Part shown: piece after piece, positions 36,441-49,826 of the stretch
Position numbering within the stretch: the stretch's first letter is position 1
Layout of the letters: every line of letters starts with the position of its first letter
Origin: Syngnathus acus
Lineage: Eukaryota > Chordata > Actinopteri > Syngnathiformes > Syngnathidae
Direction: 5' to 3'
DNA: 64,000 bases
Assembly (NCBI RefSeq): GCF_901709675.1
Contig: NC_051098.1
Span: forward strand, 12,677,918 to 12,741,917
The notes under the pieces: generated by a model
Database searches by the model: none
What the model was told of the DNA's origin: nothing
The model's input: only the letters and a program-made list of their open reading frames with translations
Made by a program: the position numbers and the translations under genes

Positions 36441-39400
36441 CTTTTTTGGAATCTGATTTAGAAAGACAAAAAAAACGCCATACCATCGGAGTTCATTCTT
36501 ATTTATTATTTAAGGGCCGAAGATTAATTATATTTTTATACATTTAAAAAAAAACAGGATCACTAATACGGTAATATGTGCAAAACATTATAGTCAAAAT
36601 TATTTTAAAAATTAATCTGATAAATGTTTAATAATAATAATAATGTTATTTTATATTAGGATTATTATATTAAATGTTTTTAAAGCCAAATGAGTTATAC
36701 TATTTACATTTGCAAATTTCCAATCTTTAAAATGTAACAGGACAGTTAAAGTAGTGTTTTCCTTAAGTATCTTGTGCGTATTTTATATGGCGGTGAAGCT
36801 CATTACATTCCTGGCGCTTGACATTCTGTCAGTGCAGAAATATCCCCGTTCCTCATGTTACCAAACGGCGCTGGACTGGCGAGGACTTCCAGGCGCTATT
36901 TCACCGTGGCGTGTAAACGGAGCGTTGCGAGCACAGACCTCGCCTCCGTTTGTGGCGACGGGCCACGCAAATCTTGACAGTTCTCAACTTTCCTTCGGCG
37001 GGACGGGCGAGCCCGAGTGCCGACAGCCGTCAGAGCGGACGCTAATACGCGTACGTTAAAAATATCCAATTACTTTGCAGATGAAGTTTAAGAGCGGCAG
37101 GCGGGATTGCAAACATACAACTGTGAGCCCCTCGTGGCTTTCTTGGGGAATTTAAGGCCTCTAACAGGAAATGTCAGAATGCGCCACATGCTTAATGTTA
37201 CGTTATTGCAATACATGGTGGAAGGAAGAAAGTAGAACAAAAAATATTTAACCACCACAATTTACTAAAAAAAATGAAATATCAAAATATAAATGAACTG
37301 CACGTGTTTTAGGCAGTTTTTTGGTTAATCTTAAATCTGAGTCAAGAGACAGACGCCGACGTTTTGCATTAGCTGCTAGCTAGCTAGCTGCACATGAAAC
37401 TCAAGTCGTGTGTCTTCATCTCTGATCTCTACAGTTATTTTGTTGTGCTTCTACTTAGTGGTTTTGTTCCTATTGGCCCTGTTTGTCCTTTAGTCACCAA
37501 GCAGCTTTTTGTGTGCGTAATGATTTTGAGTTTGTCTGTGCTAAAATACTAAATACTACTAAAATAGCTCCTTGATCGACGAGAGCAACAACTTTCAGTA
37601 AACAGCTGTGGCTAGTCCACAGAGTCTTCCCCCAAAATGTCGCCTTTCTCTTAAATATTCCCAATTTCTTCTCCCCCAAGTATTTTTTGCCTTGTCCAAA
37701 CATGGCAAACAGTCATAATCTGTTTACAGCCACAGCGATTGGCCTTTAATAACCAGAATTGAATTGCCGGGAGTCTAATAACACGCCGGCCGGCCGGCTG
37801 TGGACGTGAAATCAATGAAACCTCCGAGAAGGCTTTATGGCAGGAAATGTAGTGCGGAACGCCTCAGGAAATGACAAGTAATTCTTATTAACACGAGTGG
37901 ACTATTTCATTACAAGTTGACCAACATCTGACGGATGACTCAGTGCAGTTTGTGCGCACAATGGAGATTTCCCTTGGCTCCGTTCTGCTCGTAACGCCGG
38001 CTGCCCAACGTTCGCTGTGTCTTTTCTCCACTTCAACGCCAGCGCTGATAATCACTGATTTGTCTGCAACCGAGCGCAGACGCTGCTGGTGATTATCCTA
38101 AACCGCTGGGAGGAGGAAATCTTGAGATGGATTTATGTTTCTCGGGAGATTAAGCTGTCACTGGTCCCAGGCTGAGGGAAATCTGGCGCAAAGCGGTCCA
38201 GTAAACCCGCTGGAAGGAGCCACGACACGACAGCACAGCCTTTGGCTTCCCAGCAGGGGTCCTGATTTTTAACAGCGTGTCCAAAATTGAGTTAAAAAAC
38301 TTAGTATATTTATTCCTCCGTAGCGTTTGCTCGCTCTGCATGTCTGGATTTTAATAACGCGCAAACTCGCCGTGACCCTAGCGGGGTCTGTGTTCCCAAT
38401 GCTGTATTTGGCGTGGAAAGGAATTAAAAGCCTGGCCGTTTCTCCCAGACCGCATTTAAGGTCTTTTCAGCTCCATAATGTCCCGCCCACGAGCCCATAC
38501 GTTGTGATTTAAACAGCCTGTGGCACTTTTGGCACATTCCGATGAAAATTAACGTGATGTGGAAGTCATTTTCCTCCACCGAGGGACTTGATGAGAGTTT
38601 GGTGTGAATTCCATGTCAATTTTACAGATGACTAATGTGCTTTTTCTACTTGTGGCTGCCAAAAAAAAATAAAAATTTTGGGAGCTACATATATGGAAAT
38701 AGCCTAGTGGGATAGCGTTTGTGTACAGTGCGGCAGCCGGAATAAATAAGGTTAATATCGCAATTACCTCAGGATAATATGATGGCCTTTGCAAAAAAAA
38801 AAAAAAAACGTCAGTGTAAGATTTCATTTAAGTTACGCACGAGTAAAACGTTCCCCACTTCCCTCCGATGAAATTTGTATTTGTCAGCAGGTTTTAGCTG
38901 TTGTGCATTCAAATGTGGATTCGCCTCATTAGCCAAACAAAGCGTAAATAATTTAGTCGAAGGTGAGGAAACGGAAAGCTCTTAGGATGTGAGGTGAGGG
39001 GGAGATGAAATCCAAAAATTGGGATTTAGTTATTGATGCACTGTAGATACCTGGAAAATGTGCTTCACCTCAGGAACAATGTATTTGGACTTTATTACTT
39101 CCCACAGCTGACACACAGAAATGTGGACGTAAGGACCTCGGAGTACAGACGGCGTGCGATCAAGGAGCCGCGTGAAAATGCCGCGGCAGCTGCGACTGAA
39201 GAATCGGCGTGTAACAGGAGCAGGCAAATGAATAAAAATGTCGGTTAATATATCGTCAAAAGACGTCTGCTAAAAACCAAACGGCGGGCCGGCTAATCCG
39301 GGGTTTTACGCCGCTGTTTTACTTTTATAGCCTCCAGATTATTTGTGTTCGACGGAGGTAGATTTAACCCGTCCTAAATCACAGCGTTTATTGTTCCAGC

Positions 39401-40671
39401 TGTTGGCCGGGGGTAGAAAAAGATTGGTTTTACTTTGCGTCGTCTGTCTCCCGGTGAAATGTTTTCTCAGCTGCTACAGCCTTACTGAGCCTCCTCAGAC
39501 TCGGGACAAGAAGCAGAACTGTAGCCAGGCCCCCCCTCTTCCCCCCCTCCTTGTTCTGTCAAGACAAGACCCCCGCTCTCACACCCGCGGGAATCCCATC
39601 ACATCCGCGAGTCTTATTAAAGTCCTTTTAAAGGCTTGTTGTATTGTCCGTCGGAGACCTAAATAGCCCCGGCGTTCTAATGCCAAAAGCTCACGGGTGA
39701 CATTTTTTATCAAACGGGAAACATCATCTTGTCCCTTTCATTTTCAAAGAGGATCTGGGTTTTGATTTGTGAAAAATGTTTTTCCACTGAGAACATTCTG
39801 TTTCTTAAGCCTCACAGCGGAAAAATGGAGTCCGGCCAATCATTGCAAAGACAGTGTCAAAATCCATGTCAAATATCTTCTGAACTGGACACTCCCAGAA
39901 GAGTGCTGACAAGCCTGCCAAATTTGAATGATGTAAAAAGAAATCACAAAGTACCCAAAATGAGGCTTGAGAATTGGGAAAAGTTCAACCGTGCCCGAAT
40001 GCTGCGGGCGTTTCTGCCGAATGCCCCGAGACAATGCCCGGCCGTTCAACCGTCAATCAAAGCGACAATCAAAGCAAACATTCCTCATTATTTGAACCAC
40101 AAAAATATATCAGCCGAATTGCCTCAGGTGACTGGAATCCATCCCATCTGATCTTCACAAGGTTTTCCAAGCTGTGGCCAGAGGCGCTAGCCGCCAGCTA
40201 GCTCGCAAGCTAACCTCTTGTGTCATCATTTGTATTAACCCACCTCGGTTGCTGGCATTCTTGAGTTCACTTCCAGACCCGAGCAGTGACAGTCACAATT
40301 CTTCACTTGCAATTATTATGATAATAATTACCATATCATACAAATACGTTTAAATTGCTGACACTTTGCTCAATTGTCGCGAGATGCAATTTACACCTTC
40401 ATGACCTTCTGGTGAAAACAGTGGTGAGCTTTTGTCGATGTGCCGATGGAAGTGACACAAACGTGCTAAGCACACATTTACACGCACGCACACACGCATA
40501 ACGCACACAGGTCGATGATAAACGTGGTTTGTTGAAGGACACCTTGAGAAGGGCTGCGCCGTAGCGAGGCACACAGGCGGCCTCTTTTGTTAGGAACAAA
40601 GCATGAGAGCCTAAAGCCTCAAACAAACACTACTTAAGCGAGGTCGTACGCTCAAAAAGAGCCCTATATAA
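36441..40671. other. Gene-desert segment with CNE-like pieces
   Basis: No supported gene. AT-rich DNA at 36480-36740 and 37200-37320 alternates with GC-balanced stretches at 36830-37180, 37720-38560 and 38850-39660. The palindromic GGCCGGCCGGC near 37787, GCTAGC runs near 37372-37392 and an A-run at 38793-38808 are notable. Open frames lack support. Confidence 0.4.
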
Positions 40672-40996
40672 CAGGGATGTCAAACTCATTTTTTTGGCGG
40701 GCCGCATTGTAGTCCTAGCTTCTTTCCGAGGGCCATTGTGACTGTCAACCCAAATAAATGTATGAGCACCTCGTATTATATACAGTAAAAGCTACAAAAT
40801 AAACTGACAAATAACTCATTTTCAAATCAGACGAGTAAAAACTGGTCAAATATAAAAAAAAAAAAGATGTTAAAAGTAAAGCCAATTTGCAATTCGAGTA
40901 ATGACACGAATTTGATGCACAATTTGTCTTCGCGGGCCTCATAAAATAATGTGGCGGGCCGTATCTTGCTCCCGGGCCTTGAGTTTGACACCTGTG
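40672..40996. mobile_element. Non-autonomous hAT-type element (about 325 bp)
   Basis: The left end CAGGGATGTCAAACTC and right end GAGTTTGACACCTGTG are an imperfect 16-bp inverted repeat. Flanks CTATATAA (40664-40671) and CTATGTAA (40997-41004) match at 7 of 8, a well preserved 8-bp target duplication. It shares family words (GGCGGGCCGCATTGTAG, GCGGGCCTCATAAAATAATG) with the element at 27.7 kb. It has no transposase. Confidence 0.85.
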
Positions 40997-41004
40997 CTAT
41001 GTAA

Positions 41005-43080
41005 CCTTGAAGGGGACAGAAAACCGCCACCGTTAAACAGCTTGTTGGGCCGATAGGCGCGTTTAACTCACCTGGAGGACTTAAATCCTGTTTACGTCGC
41101 ATGGAATGGATTCGCAGCTTTAATTATTTGACGTAAGATTCTATTCAAAGAGAATCAACACTGTGTGTGTTTTTCTTGATATCGGTAAGCTACTAAATTG
41201 AAAAGAGAATATCAAATATCTCATTGTTTCCACAAATGATCACACTTACCCACTAATAGCGCCGTGCAAGCTGATCTCGAGACTGCTTTTCTTGTTCAAC
41301 TGAACAACTTGGCATATTGAATTGCTTTTAGCATGTTTCCAAAACACAAGGGGAAGTGCCCCCACCCCTCCTCCATTTTCGTGGAACAAGTCTGCACCTC
41401 CCTGTGTGCAAGTTGGTGTGAGGTACAACGTGAATATCACATTTTTTTCTTCCCCCTCTGTTTTGTGTTTATTCTCCTCAGTATCCGAGATGGCCTCGAT
41501 GACGACCACACAGGAGCGTGAGCTTTCACAGACTGCTGGCGGCCATTTTGTGTGTGTGAAATGCTGTTAAAAAATGTGAGAGGCCTTGCCACACTGCTGC
41601 CATCGCCAGCAAAAGAGCATCATCATAATAATGATATGAAGCAAAAGCAAGAACAGCACAATCAAAGCCGGTAAGTCACAGCTAATATGAACACGGCATT
41701 AGCGAAAAGGTCACACTCCTCCCCCGGTGTGCTACATTTTGAAGTCATCATTAGTATGCTAAATTTGGAATTGCAATTTCTTCTTTCTGGTGGTACACAT
41801 TGTGTCTTTCATGTAGCCAGTTTGGAAATATTATTCAAGGTGATTTGTTTATTTGCATTGTGTCACTTGATGCTGTTCTACTGTAAAATACCAAAGTAAC
41901 ATGTAGCTGTTAGCACAGCGCGTTAGCCAAAATGCTAAGACGATGCTATTAGCCCGTGTTTCCTAAGAGTCTGAATTTCCTCGTAAGATCCTGAGGGTAG
42001 AATCTTGTCTTGGACGTAATGTTGTGTGTCTGCACTGTAGCGACAGCAGACCGATTAGTATCTGGCTGCTTGCCGCTCCCAGCGTCCCCCATCAGGTTGC
42101 TCTCAATCACACGTCTATTGATATTCCCAAGCATCTCCGACATTGGGAATTTCCACTAAGCGTCCGACTCGGTGATCTACTGTCGAGCTGCGGCTCCGTC
42201 AAGCGGCACTCCGCTGAGACGCCGTGTCCTCCGCCTCGTTTATCTCGCCGGCCAAAAACAAATCCGGGTGTCTCTTTGAGGCGAAGCATTTATTGCGGTG
42301 GACAGACGGACGGACAGACGGCACTATTTGGGGAATGGTTTATATTACGGTGGTTATTTGCGGCCTCGTCTCTGTTACGGTAAAGGCCGTTGTCTCAAGG
42401 GAAAACAAAGGAGACGTCAAGTTGACGTGAAGTGGCATTTAAGGGTCTGACACACCCGGTTAGTTAGAACATTGTCTTTCAGAGTGGTGGCTATTGTCCC
42501 GAAGGCAAAAAAAGAAAAAAAGCATTTATTTGAGGTGAGGAATGAGTTTCTTTAAGAACGGAGAGTGTTTTTGAAGGTACTATATAAGGAGGCGTGATGT
42601 TGAGCTGAGATTCTTTGGAGTGAGGTTTCTCTTCGAATTGAGGCCATCCTCCTGATGCATAAAAGGAGCAGTTTATTAGAGGCGAGGTGGTGTTGTTGTT
42701 TATATATTATTTATTTTGTTGTATTTATTATTTTATTCTTATTTTATTTATTTTTAAAGTGATTGTTTATCTTCAGATTTATATTCCGATTAGAAAACAT
42801 TTTCAACATATTCTTGATTGTACAAAATACCTGCCAGCCATTTGGGGCGGGGTTTATTTTAGTGATGAGCATTTTCCTAACGACAGTTACAATTATTTAG
42901 GGCATGTTTTTCTGATACAATTTCCTGACGACGTTAAAAGTTGAGGTGAGGCATTTATTGAACGAGACACCTTGCAATGATTGTCTTGCATCATTTCTTC
43001 CTTTCTTTCCACCTGCGCCGCGGCCCGTTCCCCTCGTTAGCGCGTCTCCTACGACCTTGTCCTATTGAGTTTTTGTTTAG
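41005..43080. other. Gene-desert segment
   Basis: No supported gene. The word GAGGYGARGCATTTATTG occurs at 42278-42295 and 42943-42960. Very AT-rich DNA spans 42690-42770. A short GGACAGACGG duplication lies near 42299-42321. Confidence 0.4.
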
Positions 43081-43500
43081 GCTGAATGTGCATTTGGTCC
43101 CGTAAGCTGCCCCAAGATCAATAAGGTTGTCTGAGTCTTAATTATTTAGGGTGTGGCTTTTATGGCCATGGCCAGTGTTTTTAGGAAAGACTGTACTCGT
43201 TACTGGGAGCTCCAGTGAATTAATAAACAACTAGCGTGTCTACATAGAAGATGTTGAAGCAAGTAGATTTTTTTTCCAACAAGAGCCTATTGAACTGCGG
43301 CCAAGTCGACATTGTCGGGTCATTAGGGAGCCCTCGTGTGCGGCTGGCTAAGCATTCCGAAGCAAGACCGGGCTCCCATTGTTTGGCGCCGCGCTTTACT
43401 TCATTAATGCCCGGCGAATGCTCGCGGGCGCCCTGGCCAATGCTAATGAGCACATTAGCTGGCTCCCGGGCCAGCCGCTGTCTTTTGATCGAGTTCAAAT
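43081..43500. promoter_or_regulatory. CNE-like segment
   Basis: GC-balanced, non-repetitive DNA with TCTTAATTATTTAGGG, AGTGAATTAATAAAC, ACTTCATTAATGCCC and CCAATGCTAATGAGCACATT. The last resembles POU/homeodomain sites. An overlapping open frame lacks splice support. Confidence 0.3.
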
Positions 43501-45330
43501 CGGTCCAAGATGCAAAAAACAGATGGCCCTGGAAGATGCCGCATCCAAGGCCGACTCAAAAAAAGGACGCTTGATCCGATTGGTCGCTTTCCCGGCGTAT
43601 TGGTTTTTGAAACTTTCGATTTCGACTTCTCGGGTCAACGGCTGCGACTTTTTGGTGCAGCCTCACTGGCAGACAAATCGGCCTCACCTCCGAGCGCCTC
43701 GGCCTTTCTCTCTCCGTGGAGGCGAATAATTTGCAAGCGATGACAGTAGGCGCTAAGAAGTAGAAAATAGACTCTGACCTGATCGGAGTCCCCCCACCTT
43801 TCCAAATAATAAAAGTCGTCGGCCCAGGTTTTGCCTTTAAGGCGGGCGTCGGGCCAGATAGACACGAGAAAGCCAGCCGAGCGTAGCTTCCGTTCGCATC
43901 GCAACCTCGGCGACCTCTCCATCAACGACTCATCAACTCGCCAGTGTACATGTGGCGTCCGGAGTCACGTGACTACGCCGGGTCATCTCACAATAAGCGG
44001 ATGGGTGGAAGCGCAAGTAGAGGCCGGTCAATAAAGTGAGCGTCTGTTCTGATTTGGGGGATAGCATTTTAGGGAAGCGAAAAAACCCCCCGGATCTTTG
44101 GAACGGAGCCGTCAACACAAAGCGCTCAAGGTTAATTAAGGAGGTTAATTAAAAAGTTTCCTTTGAAATAATGAGTTTGTCAATTCTTTTGGAAAAACAC
44201 AGATGGGATTAGCAGATAGAAAAGACAAAGATTTAAAAAAGTTAATCATTGGATGTTTAAATGTAGTAATTTGGAGTAGTTTTAACAAAGTGGGAGCTTT
44301 TTTTATTTTTATTTGTCGGTTCTTAAAACACTCCTGATTTTTAGCGCCTCTAATTAGAATGGAAAAAAAGCACCACATCCGAGGAATTATTTGTGGTGCT
44401 GTATCATATTTCTCAGGAAAACAAAAAGCAAACAATGAATTTTGCGCCAACTAAGAAACATCCTGTCCGAGTTTTCATCTTGGAAAATGTTTCCGTATTT
44501 CGTCCTGCTGCCTCGCACCACGTTAGCCAACCAGATGGCCCGCACAGAATGTAAGGAAAACCGTGGCAGCTTGCTCTTTTTACCCGACGTTGCGAGCGGC
44601 CACACTATTGATCGCAGACTCCATCGTCGACTCGCCACGCTGGAGTTCTGAAGAAAGCTTCATCTTCACACAAAGGTCAAGCCTCCCTGGATACTGTAAG
44701 GTTAAACTGGAGTCTTTAAGGGCATCATTGCTGATTGGCCGCTGGGATTACTACAGCCCCGCACGCACTTGTTGTCGGGCTCTCTCGAAATATTCTTTCT
44801 GTCCAATCCGATTGATAGATTGTAGTGTACTTAATTGTCTCTACAAGGAAAGCTAAAAGAAAAACATCCTGAACGCTTCTTCCCGTAACCTCAATTATAG
44901 ATTTGCCTTGTTTGTAGCAACTCTGTTTTATTTGCGCTGAAGGATAGCGTGCCGCCGGCCTGATAAAAGCGCCGTTTACAGGGACATGTGCTCATGTTTC
45001 TGATTCCCAGTTTATTGAGCGCCAACGTTACCTACAATTTTCTTTCATCTGTCAGCCCAACTGCTCAACCTTTAACATCCTTTTATTTATTAAGTCGTAC
45101 ATTTTGACTGAGGGAGAATTTTTATTATTATTTTTTTTTATGACTCACTTTTTGTCAAGCTTAGTCTGTTTTGTACAAGCTTTTCTATTTCATATTGAAT
45201 ATGACTGACATTTTGTAAACAGGTTCCTAAAAGAAAAAAAACAATTGCTGTGCTGTATTTGTTTACAAGCAATAAAAATGGAATTTTCCAAATCTAATTC
45301 CCTTGAACACAAATGATCTGTGCTGCCAAT
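43501..45330. other. Gene-desert segment
   Basis: CpG-rich DNA at 43500-44030 and 44500-44720 has overlapping open frames but no recognisable protein. GGTTAATTAAGGAGGTTAAT is a small direct repeat near 44131. AT-rich DNA fills the rest. Confidence 0.4.
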
Positions 45331-45600
45331 CTGTAAATTTTCAAAGTGACCCAGCAAGACAAACTGGTGGTGTTAATGGGCATCCTTTGAGTTAGCGTTT
45401 GCTGTTACACATTGCGGCTAATTAATTTAGCAGTCGCCCAGATCTCAACATGAATATTAAAGTCCCTTTGACTTGAAAGTCCTTGTAAGGCTCTTATTTG
45501 TGTGCAATCGCCGCCTCGGGTGATGATTTGCATGAGCATTAGCATTCTGCGCCGTTGTTTAGACGCTTTATAAAAGATCCACATTCAAAAGATGAGCGGC
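45331..45600. promoter_or_regulatory. CNE-like segment
   Basis: Contains GCGGCTAATTAATTTAGCAG, AACATGAATATTAAAG, GATGATTTGCATGAGCATTA (octamer ATTTGCAT, POU type) and TTTATAAAAG. The density of developmental motifs is high. Non-coding. Confidence 0.35.
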
Positions 45601-45814
45601 GACACTCAGTCATTTGGTCGCTTAACGGAACGGCTTTGTCGAAATTGGGTTGATCCTAAGCTTAGTTGCGATAATGAGAATAGCCTCTGTTGCCGTGGTA
45701 ACCCCATGTGTCACAATATTGGTGAACCTTGGCGTACGCAACGTGAGAGTACTCAGCTTTTGAGGAGCGCAGTGTAAAAGAGCTTTCCCCCATTCCCTCC
45801 AAAACTACCGCTAA

Positions 45815-45840
45815 TGCTAGCCTGCTTCTTCAGGCTAGCA
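45815..45840. repeat. Perfect 10-bp inverted repeat
   Basis: TGCTAGCCTG and CAGGCTAGCA are separated by CTTCTT. This could form a small hairpin. A further GGGCTAGCC follows at 45847. Confidence 0.8.
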
Positions 45841-48800
45841 CGCATCGGGCTAGCCAAAAGCCGGGTTGCTCCTGGAATCAGCGGCTATAAAAATGTAATG
45901 ATAGGCGGGTCGTGACACGCCACACGACTCGGTTATGGGCCGCCTTCCGTTTTTACAAGGCGGCGGCCCGTCATAACTCAGACGCTTTTTATGGGAGGAA
46001 GCGTGTGCGGTGGGAGCGCTCCGAGCTTTTAGTCAACTTGTGCCTTCATTGCAAGCTAAGGCTCTACTTTTAGCATCAAAATCATCATGGTTTGGCCCAA
46101 AACTGGTTACCATTTCAAGCTTCTTTTAGAAATTCTTCTGTGACCATTTTGGTTAATTCAAAACACTCAAATGTTCTTTCCCCATTGACTGATTGAAGTT
46201 TATTTTGAACTAAAAACAAACAGAAAAAGTAAAAACTTTGATAGAAATAGGCCCAAATGAAACATCATTTAATGCTGGTTTGAAACGGAGGAATAATTTA
46301 AACTCTTGAATTGAATGAGAGTGCCATTAATTCATTGCATCTCTTGTGCTATTTTCGGTTTGCGCACCTTGGCCACCGGGTGGCAGTATATTACAATCAT
46401 ACAGATGCAAAGAAGAGTTTTAACAGTTAAGTAAGCTCCAGTAATAGCAGATGTTTTAACAGAGGATAAAGAATATATGCAATTGTCCATTTAGTCTCCT
46501 TTTTTCTTTTATCTACGACTCTCAGTCGATGTTGCGGAAGTGAGTGAGTCACCAGTACATGCAGCGCATTAGTACTTAACAGCGACTCGCTCCTTGAGCT
46601 TCTCCAGTGACATGCTGTTATTTTGCGCTCACACGTCCAGGTACGTAATAAAAGCCCGCAGTGGCGGCGAGACGGCAAACACTCGACTAGGTCCGACCTG
46701 TCGCTCTCGTCGAGACTGCAACTTCCTCTTGACGGACACGCAGTTATTAGCGCCGCTGGTCGCTGCTAGTCATCTTGCAGTTCAGTGTCGGCTCGAAGGG
46801 CGACAGTGTTCAAGGGCAAGTGCCGTTCTCTCGTCACAAACTGAGTAGAACTGTGATCAAAGTAAGCATGGCACATTATGGGATGGAAATAGACTTCTCA
46901 ATTGTTTGTATGCTAATAGTTGGGTCTCTGGAGTAGGAGCTCTAAAATGATTGGGATCCAGGGAGAGCAGATATATATATTTTTCCAGACCCCCTCATAA
47001 ATATATTTAAAATTATATTATTTTATTTTATAATCCGATATTATGTGATGAAATATGATATATTGTTAGAATTACTGAAAGTTTTGCAGACCCTTATCTG
47101 TGGTTCACAGGTTGTGCAAATTACCTCAAGTTACATATTTTCATCTGACATCCAGACATTGAAATTAGGGCGGTTTGAGTAGAAGGATTTTTCCTGTTTA
47201 CTTCACCACCTCGAAGTACCGTACGTGTCGCATTCTGGTGAAAACATGACACTTGAGGGATTTGTGCTAAAAACACAAGGCACAATGTAAACTCCTCCAT
47301 TAGCGTGTGTCCATGGCGCAATTATTGTTTGCAGGTTGTATGCCCCCGCAGAGCCATTAGTGCAGAAAGAGATTGGCCACACTGCAAATGATTGCAGGCT
47401 TGCGCCGGTTGCCATGTCTCCACGACTTTTCCTCCGTCCACGTCGCATCACAACCGAGCGCCGTCGTTCCGCCACCATGTTTTTTTTCTTTTTTGTCGTT
47501 ATAGCCTCGCCGGCTGCGCAGGGACGCCAAATTGGACCTCAGCGGGGTACTAAATGTGCCTTCAATCTCAACAATCCTTTTAATCTTTCATCAGTCCACA
47601 TGGACGGCGCTCAGAGGCCTGATCCTTTTACAGCCTCGCGAGAACGTCAGAGATGGCGACTCGGTATATTAATGAGAAAATAAAAAAAAAAAATGGTGCA
47701 AGAGGTATTTCGGGCACATCACAGCTGAAAATGCGTTTAAAAAAAAAAAAAAAAACTTTTCTCCAGCTGAACGACAATCACCGGGGCGACTCAAATGACA
47801 AGTCGCTGTGCTCTTGCGTGTTCTGTTTAGCATTCAGTGGGAATCAGAGGCTCATTCAAGCAGAAAGTTTTCTCGTTAGCAAGAGGCTATGTTTTTTGAC
47901 TGCCAATCTCTCTGGGGTCAAACCCAAAGCAGACATAAAAGCTTCCCAAAAATCTGCGTCCATATACCCAGTGTACAGACTTAGATGATTGCTAAACTGA
48001 AGCTTTGCATCACAGGATTCAAACTTTTCAAATGTATGCTTTAACTCTTGAACACTGCATTTGAAGGGAAAGAAAGGCGTCTCTATCATTTCTGTCAAAT
48101 CATGTCGGCTGTGCTCTCACCCACAACGGCGCACACCAAGCTCCTCTGTAGATCTGCAAAAATAGAAAAAAACAGTGCATCAAAAATCTCACCTCTCGAC
48201 CAAAATACCACACAACCTGAATCAACAGGATGCAAAGGTGCTGATATAAAAAAAAAAACAAATCCTCACAAGACGAAGATAAAAAAAATCAGGCGCCGTT
48301 CACTTCACAAAGCAGAAGCCGTGCTCGTGTTTTAATGATTAAGTCAGATTTCAAAGTAAGAAGCAGCAGCAGCAGCCACAGAAGAAGGAAGGGCAAAACC
48401 ATCAAAAAAAGAGGCGGGGAGGCGTCGTAGAGCAAAGCCAAGCGAAGCCCAATTAGGGATTTTATGGGGCGAATAATTGGAGTCGCAGCTCTGAGCCTTG
48501 TCTCAAAAGCAAACACGTTTTTATTTCTTCCCTATGACAAGAACAAAAGAACACGCGCCCGCCGCACAAGTTCGCAGCAAACCTGGTAAATTATTAAAGG
48601 AAACTATCAAAACACAAGAACACTCGGAGCACGAGGCTTAAGCGTATCGGCGACACCTGCAAATAAAATTAAGACCAACTTGATAGATTCAAGGCAAAAT
48701 TTGTTTGTAAAATTTGATTGCAAATATGTCACTCACATGTCGTCTATCGATGTTTATTATGTTAAAAAAAATATATCATGGCAACACCTTCACAGTGGTC

Positions 48801-49740
48801 ACTCTGAAACTGCTGACTCCGCCCCCATCGCCGAACGTTGCCAGGGCGGCACGCAAAAACCCAACATTCCCACACGGACGCGGGGCCAAATCCCCCCTGT
48901 GGGCCCCCCGTCTCCAGTTTTCCATGTGAAAGCATCTTTAACTTTCCACTCGCACAGCCAGATTAGCTTCTTGGCGCACAATGCGGCGAATTAGAGGACC
49001 GACACCCCCTCCCACCCCTCGCGAGCCGGCCCTGGGCCGACCAAACACGCTTCCAGGGCCAGGAACTCTTGACCGGTCGCTCGGGCTGGGAACGAGCGTC
49101 GAGTATGAGTGGCGAGCGGATTTAGAAGCGGGACAAAAGACGTGAACGGGACAGATGGCCCTTTTGCATCACCTTCCAAACCGCACATGTCAAAGGTGGC
49201 AATTGATTGCTCCAAATCGGCTTTCGGGCTCAAAGTCAAATAGTCCACCGACGGGGGGACACAACATTTGGTACGTCTGCAGGCTATTTTAGCGACAATA
49301 GGGAAATTATTGCCAAAACAATTTTGTATGCACAAAATGCAGTCCAACTTTTTTTCTTCTTCTTTGGTTATGTGCACAATTAGAGAGGGATGTTTGCGCC
49401 GTTGCGGGAGTGAACATCCATCCAAGGATTAACATCGAGAAATATTTGTGAGTTGGGTGCTGCCCACCGAGAAGATACTGTTGGTGTTTCACTGTTTGTT
49501 AAGCGATATAAAAATTATCTTAATAACACACAATACGTGCTTTTCCGTAATCAATTTTTCCAAAATCATATTTATTTATGTTTTTGCAATCTGCCTGACT
49601 TCCTGTTTTCTTAAATTCTGCCTTTATACGTTGCTGTTAATTTTATAAGTACATTGAGTATAAAGTCTGCAACCAAAAACAGCGTGTCCCCCAAAAATAT
49701 TTATGCTTGACTGGCCATTACACGTGTGTTTCAATGTAAA
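45841..49740. other. Gene-desert segment
   Basis: No supported gene. It includes a CTCF-like site (46373), an AT-rich stretch at 46960-47100 and A-runs at 47683-47695 and 47739-47755. There are CpG-containing stretches at 46590-46870, 47320-47660 and 48800-49270 without recognisable exons. Confidence 0.4.
46373..46388 (+). promoter_or_regulatory. CTCF-like motif
   Basis: CCACCGGGTGGCAGTA matches the CTCF core apart from G for A in the AG step. It lies 3.9 kb before the candidate first exon at 50 kb and could insulate that promoter. This is a motif only. Confidence 0.4.
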
Positions 49741-49756
49741 TATGAATGCAGCAAGT

Positions 49757-49826
49757 TGATGAGTGAGAGAGGGGGGGAGGGAGAGAGAGTGGGAGAGTGA
49801 GCGAGCGAGCGAGCAAGAGAGAGAGC
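49757..49826. repeat. Purine-rich GA/GAGC low-complexity tract
   Basis: GAGAGAGGGGGGGAGGGAGA is followed by GTGAGCGAGCGAGCGAGC and GAGAGAGAGC. It lies immediately upstream of the CpG-rich first-exon candidate. Such tracts are frequent at vertebrate promoters. Confidence 0.75.

Noticed and set aside
39729-40151. 140-codon + strand open frame
   Set aside because: The translation is not recognised, lacks domain-like composition, and there is no promoter, splice site or poly(A) support in position.
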